From: Drosophila persimilis
Taxonomy: Eukaryota; Arthropoda; Insecta; Diptera; Drosophilidae
Length of the DNA: 64,000 nucleotides
Direction: 5' to 3'
Assembly (NCBI RefSeq): GCF_003286085.1
Contig: NW_020825329.1
Span: 1,880,626 to 1,944,625, forward strand
Below, piece after piece: positions 38,450-49,574 of this stretch; position 1 is the stretch's first letter, and every line of letters begins with the position of its first letter. The translations under genes and the position numbers were made by a program. The notes under the pieces were generated by a model that saw only the letters and a program-made list of their open reading frames with translations, was not told the DNA's origin and did not search any database.

Positions 38450-41415
38450 TTTTTTGTTTTTTTATTTTGTCGTATGCACGGCGGCAATACGCAATTAACA
38501 TAACGCAACGTAACCCAGCTCACGCCTTGGCCTGATCCAGCAGGTTAGGGGAGCCAGAGTTACGTTGCGCTATGGGGACTTTATTGTACCTATACTATGG
38601 AGCATTTTTAGTACAATTTGTTGGGGCTGTAGCTTAAAAATATATGTAAATAGCTGTCTACGAACTGCTGAGAGCAGTCGTAGGCAGCAAATACTATGCT
38701 TTGAACAGCACGAAATCTCTTCTGCCGGCAGTGCTGCCGGCGCAATCATCTTGTGTGAATATCTCTCCGCCTTGGTAAACAGTCCGTTTGCCAGAGGGGG
38801 GGAGGGGGAGTGGGTAGAGCTAAAGCATAATACTCTAGACTTAGTTTAGATTTAAATTTAGACTATAATTAAGGGGAACATATTGGTTGCCTTACGTTGG
38901 CGGGAAGGGCGATTATATATATATGTTATTTATTCTAATTATTGTCTTCTTGTTCCTTTCATTTGTCTTGTTTTGTTTCTCCTCTGCCCACTGGTCCGGG
39001 GCAGCCAGAGCTTTTGCTTGTTTGCTTCCTTTTGTGTGCGCTTTCGTTGGCTTGGCTGTACCAGCACTACGCATTCCCGGCATGGGAACTCGCCTGTATG
39101 CCAGCGTACAGACAATCTGTCAACCTGGTCATTTGGGCAATTAGAACATCAACTTTCTCTTCCAGTTTCTGGGTGGCTTCAGCAGCGGCGGCCGCATGCT
39201 GGATCCGCTCCTGAGTCAGCAGGGTGATGAGATAGTCCAGTTTCTGGCTGAGCTCATCGCTAGGACGGTCGTTCTGGTTGCTCACCGTGGGCTGGAGTCC
39301 AGCTGCGGTCGCTGTGGTTGGAGTAGTCTGCCATACTTGCCTCCCTGAAAGGGGCTGGGGATGACTCGCTGGCTGCCTTGTGCGGAGTGCATCGGCATAG
39401 GTGCTCGTCTGAGCTGGAGGAGCAGGAGCTCTTGCGCCTGAGCGCGATCGCCGGCGGCGCGGCTGCTGCAGTGCTGGAAAGCCCTGCTGGTTGGTGACGG
39501 GTGGCTGGCGGGGACGACGCAAACCCTGAGTGGCGGGTAAGGTAGGCATTGATAGTTTGCTCAACATCCTGTTGGTCTGTTCTAACCCATTTCTCCTTCT
39601 GTTGCAGTACTCCTTGTACTTGATGCATCCACGGTAGCTGGCAACATGGGGACCGTTGCAGTTTGCACACTTCGGCACGTCCTCCCGCTTCTTGGGGCAG
39701 TCCTTGGGGTCATGCTTCTCCCCACACTTCAAACACACAACTGCACGGCTGCAGTAGTTCTTCGAGTGCCCAAACATTTGGCACTTGTGGCACTGGGGAA
39801 CGCCTGGCGCGCGTATGGGCTTTTCAACCTTGATACGTTGGCTGCAAATTGCCGTTAGCTCATATATGCGATTGTTTGTCTCATGAGGCTCAAGCTCGAC
39901 TTCGAACAGGTCCAATGGCTCCTTCGTGAATCGCTTCGGTATATTGGCAATATGCCTCACCTTGTAGCCAAGTTTGTCGAGCTGTTCGCGCACCCAGTCT
40001 GTGGGTGTGGAGCGATGCAGGTGACGTATGACGACACGCATACCCCTCTCGCTTCGCAGTCGATATGTGTGGTACTCCACACCTTCACCCTCAGATAGGA
40101 GCCGTATTAGGGTCCTATAGCCATCTATTGTGTGGCACATGACTTTGAGTGATCCGTTGTTGGCAGTCTTAGTGTCGTATGTGCCTGCGCCAATGGCATT
40201 GTCAATGCATTGGAGCAGGGGAACGATCTCTGGGACGTTGGGGATGAATATGGGGGCTGGCCGCACAGTTCTGGCGTCAGCAGTAGCAGCAGCATCGGGT
40301 GCGTGTGCAGTGGTAGGGGCAGGCGGGGGGGTGGAGTGAGGAGTGGAGGGCCTGCTTGTGGGAACAGGTTCCTCGGCTACCGTCTCTCCCTCGCTGCAGT
40401 CAGCGTCCACATCCATGTCATCGTTGGCTACATCGTCAGCATCCGAGAGTATTTCGAAATAGTTCGTTATACTCCTCTGGCTTGAGACGGGCTTCTCCTT
40501 GGGGATTGCTGTCCGCTTGCTCTTCTTGGCCGTCGCCTTTATGATCGACGAGCCCAAGGTGGTCGTCCGCTTTTTATGCCGGGCCTCAAACTCTGCCATC
40601 AGCTTGGCAGTAGCTTTCCTCTCCATTTCCAGTTTCTTCCGCTGCTCCTTGAGGATCTCGTGCAGGGTCGGCTGGCTCTGCACAGGTGCTGCAAGGGCAC
40701 CAGCAGAAACTGGGGGTCGTTGAGCGGCGTGGGCGGCTACACGAGCAGCGCTATCGGTAGTGGGAGCTGTTGCAGCTGGAGGGCGATTGGCTGCGGCGGC
40801 AGCTACGCGAGTAGGGGCGGTGGCTTTGGCAGCAGCAGGAATAGCAGCACGGGCAGCTGCAGCAGAGGCTCTGGTTACCATGGTAGCGAGGGGGGATAGC
40901 GATGGCTTGGTTGACAGTGCAGAGGACGGGGCCTGCATCATCTTGGCTGCAGCGGCAGCTGAAGTTGATGGCATGTCGCTTGTCAGGTCCGCCAATGAGG
41001 TCGAACGACAGGAGAGGGGGCGCAATAGTTGCGGGGAGGGATGGAGGTCATCTTCGCTGTCCGAAAAGGGAGCACATGAGGCCGAATTGGTCTTCTTTTT
41101 CGACTTGGGACACGGCTTACGCACCATTGTTTATACTTTGTGGCTTTATTAGCACAAATTTATACACGTGTGAAAACGTTGGAGGGGGGGGGGGGGGGGG
41201 GGGGGGGACAGCAGCGGCTGCAGCCTACCCCACGTTTTTTCACTATCGGCACTTGGGTTATGTTCGGTATTGAACAATTTCTACACGGCACAACACTTCG
41301 CGTTGCCCGGAATGTATTTGCAGAATATTGCACAATGTATATTTATACATGTGCAATAAATTCTGGGGATTTTTTGGCGATTTTTGATATTTTAATTATT
41401 AATTTTAGCGGAACG
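38450..41415 (-). mobile_element. Family C copy C2 (complete)
   Basis: Nearly identical to C1 over its whole length (period 2963 bp). The clearest difference is the 5' UTR G run (24 rather than 21). The tail is the T-rich stretch 38450-38471. The 5' end AGCGGAACG is the same as in C1 and C4, so full-length copying reached a fixed 5' start. Confidence 0.85.
39067..41127 (-). CDS. gag: Gag-like protein of family C (686 aa), copy C2
   Basis: The protein is identical to that of copy C1. The zinc knuckles are encoded at about 39633-39792 and the frame is fully open. Confidence 0.92.
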   Translation of the reverse strand: MVRKPCPKSKKKTNSASCAPFSDSEDDLHPSPQLLRPLSCRSTSLADLTSDMPSTSAAAAAKMMQAPSSALSTKPSLSPLATMVTRASAAAARAAIPAAAKATAPTRVAAAAANRPPAATAPTTDSAARVAAHAAQRPPVSAGALAAPVQSQPTLHEILKEQRKKLEMERKATAKLMAEFEARHKKRTTTLGSSIIKATAKKSKRTAIPKEKPVSSQRSITNYFEILSDADDVANDDMDVDADCSEGETVAEEPVPTSRPSTPHSTPPPAPTTAHAPDAAATADARTVRPAPIFIPNVPEIVPLLQCIDNAIGAGTYDTKTANNGSLKVMCHTIDGYRTLIRLLSEGEGVEYHTYRLRSERGMRVVIRHLHRSTPTDWVREQLDKLGYKVRHIANIPKRFTKEPLDLFEVELEPHETNNRIYELTAICSQRIKVEKPIRAPGVPQCHKCQMFGHSKNYCSRAVVCLKCGEKHDPKDCPKKREDVPKCANCNGPHVASYRGCIKYKEYCNRRRNGLEQTNRMLSKLSMPTLPATQGLRRPRQPPVTNQQGFPALQQPRRRRSRSGARAPAPPAQTSTYADALRTRQPASHPQPLSGRQVWQTTPTTATAAGLQPTVSNQNDRPSDELSQKLDYLITLLTQERIQHAAAAAEATQKLEEKVDVLIAQMTRLTDCLYAGIQASSHAGNA

Positions 41416-44361
41416 TTTTTTGTTTTTTTTTTTTTTTTTTTTTTTTTCGTAATTAACATAACGCAACGTAACCCAGCTCACGCCTTGGCCTGATCCAGCA
41501 GGTTAGGGGAGCCAGAGTTACGCTGCGCTATGGGGACTTTATTGCACCAATACTATTACAGCATTTTTTGTACAAATTATTGGGGCTGTAGCTTATAATA
41601 AATGTACGTAAATAGCCGTCTACGAGCTGCTGTTAGCAGCCGTAGGCAGCAAATACGATGCTTTGAACAGCACGAAATCATCATTGCCAGCAGTGCTGCC
41701 GGCGCAATCATCCATCTGGGGGAATCTCTCCACTTTGGCAACAGTCCGTTAGCCAGAGGGGGGAGAGGGAGTGGGTAGAGCTAAAGCATAAAATACTCTT
41801 GACTATAGATTAAGTTTAAGTTTAAATTATCGATTAAGGGGAACATTATGGTTGCCTTACATTGGCGGGAAAGGGAGATTATATATGTATGTTATCTATT
41901 CTATGTCTTTTATTCTGTTTGTTTTGGTCTTGTATTCAGTTCTCTTCTGCCCACTGGTCCGGGGCAGCCAGAGCTATTGCTTGTCGATTGGAGTAATTAG
42001 TGTTAGTATTACGCATTGCTGGCATGAGAATTCGCCTGGATGCCAGCATATAGGCAATCCGTCAGCTTAGTCATCTGTGCAATTAGTACATCTAACTTTC
42101 CTTCCAGTTTCTGGGTGGCTTCGGCAGCTGCGGCCGCATGCTGGATCCGCTCCTGTGTCATCAGCGTTATGAGGTAGTCCAGCTTCTGGCTGAGTTCGTC
42201 GCTGGGACGGACGCTCTGATTACTCGCTGTGGGCTGGAATCCAGCTGCGGTCGCTGTGGGTGGGGTTGAGTGCCATACCTGCCTCCCTGGAAGAGGCTGG
42301 GAATGACTCGCTGGCTGCCTTGTGCGGAGTGCATCGGCATAGGTGCTCATCTGAGCTGGTGGAGCAGGAGCTCTTGCGCCTGAGCGCGATCGCCGGCGGC
42401 GCGGCTGCTGCAGTGCTGGAAAGCCCTGCTGGTTCATGACGGGTGGCTGGCGGGGACGCCGCGAACCCTGAGCGGCGGGTAAGGTAGGCATTGAAAGTCT
42501 GCTCAACATCCTGTTGGTCTTTTCTAACCCGTTGTTCCTTTTGTTGCAGTATTCTTTATATTTGATGCACCCACGGTAGCTGGCAACGTGGGGACCATTA
42601 CAGTTGGCGCACTTCGGCACATCCTCTCGCTTCTTGGGGCAGTCCTTGGGGTCATGCTTCTCCCCACACTTCAAACAAACAACTGCACGGCTGCAGTAGT
42701 TCTTCGAGTGCCCAAACATTTGGCACTTGTGGCACTGGGGAACGCCTGGCGCGCGTATGGGCTTCTCTACCTTAATGCGTTGGCTGCAAATTGCCGTTAG
42801 CTCGTAAATACCATTATTGATCTCCTGTGGCTCAAGCTCGACCTCGAATAGGTCCAATGGCTCCTTTGTAAATCGCTTCGGTATATTGGCAATATGCCTC
42901 ACCTTGTAGCCAAGTCTTCCGAGCTGTTCGCGCACCCAGTCTGTGGGTGTGGAGCGGTGCAGGTGACGTATGACGATGCGCATACCCCTCTCGCTTCGCA
43001 GTCGATATGTGTGGTACTCCACACCTTCCCCCTCAGATAGGAGCCGTATTAGGGCCCTATAGCCATCTATTGTGTGGCACATGACTTTTAGGGATCCATT
43101 GTTGACAGTCTTGGTGGCATATGTGCCTGCGCCAATGGCATTGTCAATGCATTGGAGCAGGGGAACGATCTCCGGGACATTGGGAATGTATATGGGGGCT
43201 GGCCGCACAGTTTTGGCGTCAGCAGTAGCAGTGGCAGCATCGTTGGGTGCGTGCGCAATGGTAGGGGCAGGCGGGGGGGTGGAGTGAGGAGTAGAGGGCC
43301 TGTTTGTGGGAACAGGTTCCTCGGCTTCCGTCTCTCCCTCGCTGCAGTCAATGTCTATATCCATGTCGTCATCAGCTACGTCGTCAGCATCCGAAAGTAT
43401 ATTGAAAAAGTTGGTTATATTCGTCTGGTTTGGGTCAGGCTTCTCCTTGGTAATTGCCGTCCGCTTGATCTTCTTGGCCGACGCCTTTATAATCGGCGAG
43501 CCCAAGGTGGTCGTCCGCTTCTTATTCCGGGCCTCGTAGTCAGCCATCAGCTTGGCAGTTGCTTTCTTTTCCAACTCCAGTTTCTCCCGCTGCTCCTTGA
43601 GGATCTGGTGCAGAGTCGGCTGGCTCTGCACAGGTGCTGCAAGGGCACCAGCAAAAACTGGAGGACGTTGAGCGGCGTTGGCAGCTACACGTGCAGCACT
43701 AGCAGTAGTGGGAGCTGTTGTAGCTGGAGGGCGTTTAGCTGCGGCGGCAGCTACGCGAGTGGGGGCGGTGGCTTTGGCAGCAGCCGGAATGGCAGCACGA
43801 GCAGCTGCAGCAGAGGCTCTTGTTAGCATGGCAGCGAGGGGGGCTGGCATTGGCTTGGCTGGCAGTGCAGCGGACGGGGCCTGCATCAACTTGGCTGCAG
43901 CGGCAGCTGAAGTTGATGGCATGTCGCTAGTCAAGTCTGCCAATGAGCTCGAGCGACAGGAAAGGGGGCGTAGATCAGACTGCATTGGTTGCGGGGGGGA
44001 GTGCAGATCGTCTTCGGTGTCAGAACCGGGAGCACGTGAGGCCACAGTGGGCTTCTTCTTTGACTTCGGACACGGTTTACGCACCATTGTTTATTGTTTT
44101 TGGCTTTATTGGCGCACTTTTACACGAGCGTGAGAATGTTGGAGGGGGGGGGGGACAGCAGCGGCTGCAGCCTACCCCACGTTTTTTCGCTTTCGGCACT
44201 TTGGTTAGGTTTTCTTATCAGTGAAAACTTATGCACGGCACAACACTTCGCGCTGCCCGGAATGTACTTGCAAAAATATTGCACAATGTATTACTACATG
44301 TGCAATATATTTTGGGAATTTTGTTGGCGATTTTGATTAATTAATTTTTAATTTTTGCGGA
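41416..44361 (-). mobile_element. Family C copy C3 (second subfamily)
   Basis: Complete member of a divergent subfamily, also represented by C5. It has a long tail (T6, G, T25 at 41416-41447) and a 3' end about 23 nt shorter than the others: the CGTATGCACGGCGGCAATAC segment is missing. The 3' UTR is about 560 nt with many point differences from C1. The 5' UTR G run is only 11. The 5' boundary with C4 is blurred by T-rich sequence (44355-44384). Confidence 0.8.
42009..44087 (-). CDS. gag: Gag-like protein of family C, second subfamily (692 aa), copy C3
   Basis: Same layout as the C1 Gag but with many differences in the first 300 residues (for example VASRAPGSDTEDDL near the start, and an insertion giving six extra residues). 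The PRE_C2HC-like region and all zinc knuckle residues are nearly unchanged (ERGMRIVIRHLHRSTP; CHKCQMFGHSKNYC). The pattern of a conserved core and drifting N-terminus, with the frame kept open, indicates selection on the protein before or during spread. Confidence 0.92.
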   Translation of the reverse strand: MVRKPCPKSKKKPTVASRAPGSDTEDDLHSPPQPMQSDLRPLSCRSSSLADLTSDMPSTSAAAAAKLMQAPSAALPAKPMPAPLAAMLTRASAAAARAAIPAAAKATAPTRVAAAAAKRPPATTAPTTASAARVAANAAQRPPVFAGALAAPVQSQPTLHQILKEQREKLELEKKATAKLMADYEARNKKRTTTLGSPIIKASAKKIKRTAITKEKPDPNQTNITNFFNILSDADDVADDDMDIDIDCSEGETEAEEPVPTNRPSTPHSTPPPAPTIAHAPNDAATATADAKTVRPAPIYIPNVPEIVPLLQCIDNAIGAGTYATKTVNNGSLKVMCHTIDGYRALIRLLSEGEGVEYHTYRLRSERGMRIVIRHLHRSTPTDWVREQLGRLGYKVRHIANIPKRFTKEPLDLFEVELEPQEINNGIYELTAICSQRIKVEKPIRAPGVPQCHKCQMFGHSKNYCSRAVVCLKCGEKHDPKDCPKKREDVPKCANCNGPHVASYRGCIKYKEYCNKRNNGLEKTNRMLSRLSMPTLPAAQGSRRPRQPPVMNQQGFPALQQPRRRRSRSGARAPAPPAQMSTYADALRTRQPASHSQPLPGRQVWHSTPPTATAAGFQPTASNQSVRPSDELSQKLDYLITLMTQERIQHAAAAAEATQKLEGKLDVLIAQMTKLTDCLYAGIQANSHASNA

Positions 44362-47330
44362 TTTTGTTTTTTGATTTTTTGTTTGTCGTATGCACGGCGG
44401 CAATACGCAATTAACATAACGCAACGTAACCCAGCTCACGCCTTGGCCTGATCCAGCAGGTTAGGGGAGCCAGAGTTACGTTGCGCTATGGGGACTTTAT
44501 TGTACCTATACTATGGAGCATTTTTAGTACAATTTGTTGGGGCTGTAGCTTAAAAATATATGTAAATAGCTGTCTACGAACTGCTGAGAGCAGTCGTAGG
44601 CAGCAAATACTATGCTTTGAACAGCACGAAATCTCTTCTGCCGGCAGTGCTGCCGGCGCAATCATCTTGTGTGAATATCTCTCCGCCTTGGTAAACAGTC
44701 CGTTTGCCAGAGGGGGGGAGGGGGAGTGGGTAGAGCTAAAGCATAATACTCTAGACTTAGTTTAGATTTAAATTTAGACTATAATTAAGGGGAACATATT
44801 GGTTGCCTTACGTTGGCGGGAAGGGCGATTATATATATATGTTATTTATTCTAATTATTGTCTTCTTGTTCCTTTCATTTGTCTTGTTTTGTTTCTCCTC
44901 TGCCCACTGGTCCGGGGCAGCCAGAGCTTTTGCTTGTTTGCTTCCTTTTGTGTGCGCTTTCGTTGGCTTGGCTGTACCAGCACTACGCATTCCCGGCATG
45001 GGAACTCGCCTGTATGCCAGCGTACAGACAATCTGTCAACCTGGTCATTTGGGCAATTAGAACATCAACTTTCTCTTCCAGTTTCTGGGTGGCTTCAGCA
45101 GCGGCGGCCGCATGCTGGATCCGCTCCTGAGTCAGCAGGGTGATGAGATAGTCCAGTTTCTGGCTGAGCTCATCGCTAGGACGGTCGTTCTGGTTGCTCA
45201 CCGTGGGCTGGAGTCCAGCTGCGGTCGCTGTGGTTGGAGTAGTCTGCCATACTTGCCTCCCTGAAAGGGGCTGGGGATGACTCGCTGGCTGCCTTGTGCG
45301 GAGTGCATCGGCATAGGTGCTCGTCTGAGCTGGAGGAGCAGGAGCTCTTGCGCCTGAGCGCGATCGCCGGCGGCGCGGCTGCTGCAGTGCTGGAAAGCCC
45401 TGCTGGTTGGTGACGGGTGGCTGGCGGGGACGACGCAAACCCTGAGTGGCGGGTAAGGTAGGCATTGATAGTTTGCTCAACATCCTGTTGGTCTGTTCTA
45501 ACCCATTTCTCCTTCTGTTGCAGTACTCCTTGTACTTGATGCATCCACGGTAGCTGGCAACATGGGGACCGTTGCAGTTTGCACACTTCGGCACGTCCTC
45601 CCGCTTCTTGGGGCAGTCCTTGGGGTCATGCTTCTCCCCACACTTCAAACACACAACTGCACGGCTGCAGTAGTTCTTCGAGTGCCCAAACATTTGGCAC
45701 TTGTGGCACTGGGGAACGCCTGGCGCGCGTATGGGCTTTTCAACCTTGATACGTTGGCTGCAAATTGCCGTTAGCTCATATATGCGATTGTTTGTCTCAT
45801 GAGGCTCAAGCTCGACTTCGAACAGGTCCAATGGCTCCTTCGTGAATCGCTTCGGTATATTGGCAATATGCCTCACCTTGTAGCCAAGTTTGTCGAGCTG
45901 TTCGCGCACCCAGTCTGTGGGTGTGGAGCGATGCAGGTGACGTATGACGACACGCATACCCCTCTCGCTTCGCAGTCGATATGTGTGGTACTCCACACCT
46001 TCACCCTCAGATAGGAGCCGTATTAGGGTCCTATAGCCATCTATTGTGTGGCACATGACTTTGAGTGATCCGTTGTTGGCAGTCTTAGTGTCGTATGTGC
46101 CTGCGCCAATGGCATTGTCAATGCATTGGAGCAGGGGAACGATCTCTGGGACGTTGGGGATGAATATGGGGGCTGGCCGCACAGTTCTGGCGTCAGCAGT
46201 AGCAGCAGCATCGGGTGCGTGTGCAGTGGTAGGGGCAGGCGGGGGGGGTGGAGTGAGGAGTGGAGGGCCTGCTTGTGGGAACAGGTTCCTCGGCTACCGT
46301 CTCTCCCTCGCTGCAGTCAGCGTCCACATCCATGTCATCGTTGGCTACATCGTCAGCATCCGAGAGTATTTCGAAATAGTTCGTTATACTCCTCTGGCTT
46401 GAGACGGGCTTCTCCTTGGGGATTGCTGTCCGCTTGCTCTTCTTGGCCGTCGCCTTTATGATCGACGAGCCCAAGGTGGTCGTCCGCTTTTTATGCCGGG
46501 CCTCAAACTCTGCCATCAGCTTGGCAGTAGCTTTCCTCTCCATTTCCAGTTTCTTCCGCTGCTCCTTGAGGATCTCGTGCAGGGTCGGCTGGCTCTGCAC
46601 AGGTGCTGCAAGGGCACCAGCAGAAACTGGGGGTCGTTGAGCGGCGTGGGCGGCTACACGAGCAGCGCTATCGGTAGTGGGAGCTGTTGCAGCTGGAGGG
46701 CGATTGGCTGCGGCGGCAGCTACGCGAGTAGGGGCGGTGGCTTTGGCAGCAGCAGGAATAGCAGCACGGGCAGCTGCAGCAGAGGCTCTGGTTACCATGG
46801 TAGCGAGGGGGGATAGCGATGGCTTGGTTGACAGTGCAGAGGACGGGGCCTGCATCATCTTGGCTGCAGCGGCAGCTGAAGTTGATGGCATGTCGCTTGT
46901 CAGGTCCGCCAATGAGGTCGAACGACAGGAGAGGGGGCGCAATAGTTGCGGGGAGGGATGGAGGTCATCTTCGCTGTCCGAAAAGGGAGCACATGAGGCC
47001 GAATTGGTCTTCTTTTTCGACTTGGGACACGGCTTACGCACCATTGTTTATACTTTGTGGCTTTATTAGCACAAATTTATACACGTGTGAAAACGTTGGA
47101 GGGGGGGGGGGGGGGGGGGGGGACAGCAGCGGCTGCAGCCTACCCCACGTTTTTTCACTATCGGCACTTGGGTTATGTTCGGTATTGAACAATTTCTACA
47201 CGGCACAACACTTCGCGTTGCCCGGAATGTATTTGCAGAATATTGCACAATGTATATTTATACATGTGCAATAAATTCTGGGGATTTTTTGGCGATTTTT
47301 GATATTTTAATTATTAATTTTAGCGGAACG
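44362..47330 (-). mobile_element. Family C copy C4 (first subfamily)
   Basis: About 2.97 kb, very similar to C1 and C2 and inserted distal to C3, so the two subfamilies alternate along the array. The full 3' terminal sequence and the 5' end AGCGGAACG are present. Gag has a one-base insertion. Confidence 0.85.
44983..47044 (-). pseudogene. gag: Family C gag with a +1 frameshift, copy C4
   Basis: It matches the C1 Gag except for one extra G in the plus-strand run at 46241-46248 (eight where C1 and C2 have seven), in the Pro-rich segment before the PRE_C2HC-like region. The N-terminal 270 or so residues then run out of frame and stop near 46193. The C-terminal part, with zinc knuckles and coiled coil, stays open from about 46182. 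The site is a G homopolymer, so a base-calling error cannot be excluded. Confidence 0.8.
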
Positions 47331-49034
47331 TTTTTTTGTTTGTTTGTCGTATGCACGGCGGCAATACGCAATTAACATAACGCAACGTAACCCAGCTCAC
47401 GCCTTGGCCTGATCCAGCAGGTTAGGGGAGCCAGAGTTACGTTGCGCTATGGGGACTTTATTATACCAATACTATTACAGCATTTTTTGTATAAATTATT
47501 GGGGCTGCAGCTTATAATAAATGTACGTAAATAGCCGTCTACGAGCTGCTGTTAGCAGCCGTAGGCAGCAAATACGATGCTTTGAACAGCACGAAGTCAT
47601 CATTGCCAGCAGTGCTGCCGGCGCAATCATCTGGGGGAATCTCTCCACTTTGGCAACCGTCCGTTAGCCAGAGGGGGGAGAGGGAGTGGGTAGAGCTAAA
47701 GCATAAAATACTCTTGACTATAGATTAAGTTTAAATTTAAATTATCGACTAAGGGAACATTATGGTTGCCTTACATTGGCGGGAAAGGGAGATTATATAT
47801 GTATGTTATCTATTCTATATCTATTCTTCTATTTGTTTTGTCTTGCTTCGATTCTCCTCTGCCCACTGGTCCGGGGCAGCCAGAGCTGTTGCTTGCTTGT
47901 ATCTGTCTGTGTGTTGGCTTGGCTGACCTCGCTCAGCCGCGAGTGCTATGGCGGATAGAGCAGCTGGTAGCAGCACTATACGTTCCCGGCATGAGAACTC
48001 GCCTGAATGCCAGCGTACAAGCAATCCGTCAGCTTGGTCATTTGTGCAATTAGCACATCCATTTTATCTTCCAACTTCTGAGTAGCTTCAGCAGCGGCGG
48101 CCGCATGTTGGATCCGCTCCTGCGTCAGCAGTGTGATGAGATAGTCCAGCTTCTGGCTGAGCTCATCGCTAGGGCGGACGCTCAGGTTACTCACTGTGGG
48201 CTGGAATCCAGCTGCGGTCGCTGTGGGTGGAGTTGAGTGCCATACCTGCCTCCCTGGAGGAGGCTGGGAATGACTCGCTGGCTGCCTTGTGCGGAGTGCA
48301 TCGGCATAGGTGCTCATCTGAGCTGGAGGAGCAGGAGCTCTTGCGCCTGAGCGCGATCGCCGGCGGCGCGGCTGCTGCAGTGCTGGAAAGCCCTGCTGGT
48401 TCATGACGGGTGGCTGGCGGGGACGCCGCGAACCCTGAGCGGCGGGTAAGGTGGGCATTGAGAGTCTGCTCAACATCCTGTTGGTCTTTTCTAACCCGTT
48501 GTTCCTTTTGTTGCAGTATTCTTTGTATTTGATGCACCCACGGTAGCTGGCAACGTGGGGACCATTACAGTTGGCGCACTTCGGCACATCCTCTCGCTTC
48601 TTGGGGCAGTCCTTGGGGTCATGCTTCTCCCCACACTTCAAACAAACAACTGCACGGCTGCAGTAGTTCTTCGAGTGCCCAAACATTTGGCACTTGTGGC
48701 ACTGGGGAACGCCTGGCGCGCGTATGGGCTTCTCTACCTTAATGCGTTGGCTGCAAATTGCCGTTAGCTCGTAAATACCATTATTGTTCTCCTGTGGCTC
48801 AAGCTCGACCTCGAATAGGTCCAATGGCTCCTTTGTGAATCGCTTCGGTATATTGGCAATATGCCTCACCTTGTAGCCAAGTCTTCCGAGCTGTTCGCGC
48901 ACCCAGTCTGTGGGTGTGGAGCGGTGCAGGTGACGTATGATGATACGCATACCCCTCTCGCTTCGCAGTCGATATGTGTGGTACTCCACACCTTCACCCT
49001 CAGATAGGAGCCGTATTAGGGTCCTATAGCCATC
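47331..49034 (-). mobile_element. Family C copy C5 (5'-truncated, second subfamily)
   Basis: 3' portion only (1.7 kb). It is truncated inside gag at 49034, where the 3' end of D1 joins through a 5-base T run. The 3' UTR resembles C3 but keeps the long C1-type 3' terminus, and has a unique segment around 47910-47975 (GACCTCGCTCAGCCGC, then a stretch not seen in the other C copies). Confidence 0.85.
47976..49034 (-). CDS. gag: C-terminal part of family C Gag, copy C5 (partial)
   Basis: About 350 codons survive, from within the PRE_C2HC-like region (DGYRTLIRLLSEGEG) through the three zinc knuckles to the coiled coil. The frame is open across the junction into D1 3' sequence, which by chance supplies a Met start near 49082 (MRQVTLSALSKFEHQK, all D1-derived). 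That fusion start is an accident of the junction. Confidence 0.88.
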   Translation of the reverse strand, partial: DGYRTLIRLLSEGEGVEYHTYRLRSERGMRIIIRHLHRSTPTDWVREQLGRLGYKVRHIANIPKRFTKEPLDLFEVELEPQENNNGIYELTAICSQRIKVEKPIRAPGVPQCHKCQMFGHSKNYCSRAVVCLKCGEKHDPKDCPKKREDVPKCANCNGPHVASYRGCIKYKEYCNKRNNGLEKTNRMLSRLSMPTLPAAQGSRRPRQPPVMNQQGFPALQQPRRRRSRSGARAPAPPAQMSTYADALRTRQPASHSQPPPGRQVWHSTPPTATAAGFQPTVSNLSVRPSDELSQKLDYLITLLTQERIQHAAAAAEATQKLEDKMDVLIAQMTKLTDCLYAGIQASSHAGNV

Positions 49035-49055
49035 TTTTTGATGTTCAAACTTGCT

Positions 49056-49076
49056 CAGGGCACTTAGTGTGACCTG
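49056..49076 (-). other. 3'-terminal hairpin, D1
   Basis: CAGG-G-CAC, loop TTAGT, GTG-A-CCTG: seven of eight positions pair. It lies 16 nt from the tail and corresponds to the B1 hairpin at 28448-28468, though the mismatch sits at a different position. Also present in D2 (about 56592-56612) and D3 (about 62541-62561). Confidence 0.45.
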
Positions 49077-49259
49077 ACGCAATCTTTATTAGTGTTCTTA
49101 TTACTTATTAGCAACATTTAACATTATTTATGGAAACTTACAATTTTTTTAACATTTAGGTATTTTTTTTTAACATTACGGTAACATTGATAAAATATAC
49201 AGAAAAAATATACAGATAAATACTATACAGTTATCGATGTAAACAAGTTAAGATTGGCT

Positions 49260-49500
49260 TGTGTTTTCTTTTTCTTTTTTTTTTGACTTAGGCATAAAAA
49301 ACCCTGCAACGCCGCTCCTGGACCCCTCATCCGGTGCGAAACGGAGGCATGGACGACAGGGAGACCTCCAAAGCATCGGCAACGCAAGCGCGGCATCGCC
49401 TCGTCCCTCCTTTCCTGGCCGAATCCAGTCGATGCAACTCCAGGGAGAACGGCGACGCATATGCCTCTTTCTGTGGATGAATATGAAACTCCTGGCCGAT
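49260..49500. other. GC-rich island in D1 3' UTR
   Basis: About 200 bp of mixed-composition sequence between T-rich flanks. On the plus strand it follows an acceptor-like TTTTTTTGACTTAG and precedes the splice-like array. It is conserved in D2 (about 56820-57030) and D3 (about 62780-62980). Short ORFs on either strand are not conserved as proteins between copies. It is a candidate regulatory region; no motif is certain. Confidence 0.4.
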
Positions 49501-49574
49501 TTTAATATTATTTTATTTTCAGGTTTATGTTTTGTTTGTATTTTATTTGCAGGTTATTGATTGGTTTGTTTGGA

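Noticed and set aside
49035..49082. Novel N-terminus MRQVTLSALSKFEHQK fused to family C Gag
   Set aside because: It is the antisense-independent read-through of the D1 3' end that happens to be in frame at the truncation junction. A similar chance start precedes A5 gag from the B1 3' end near 28474.
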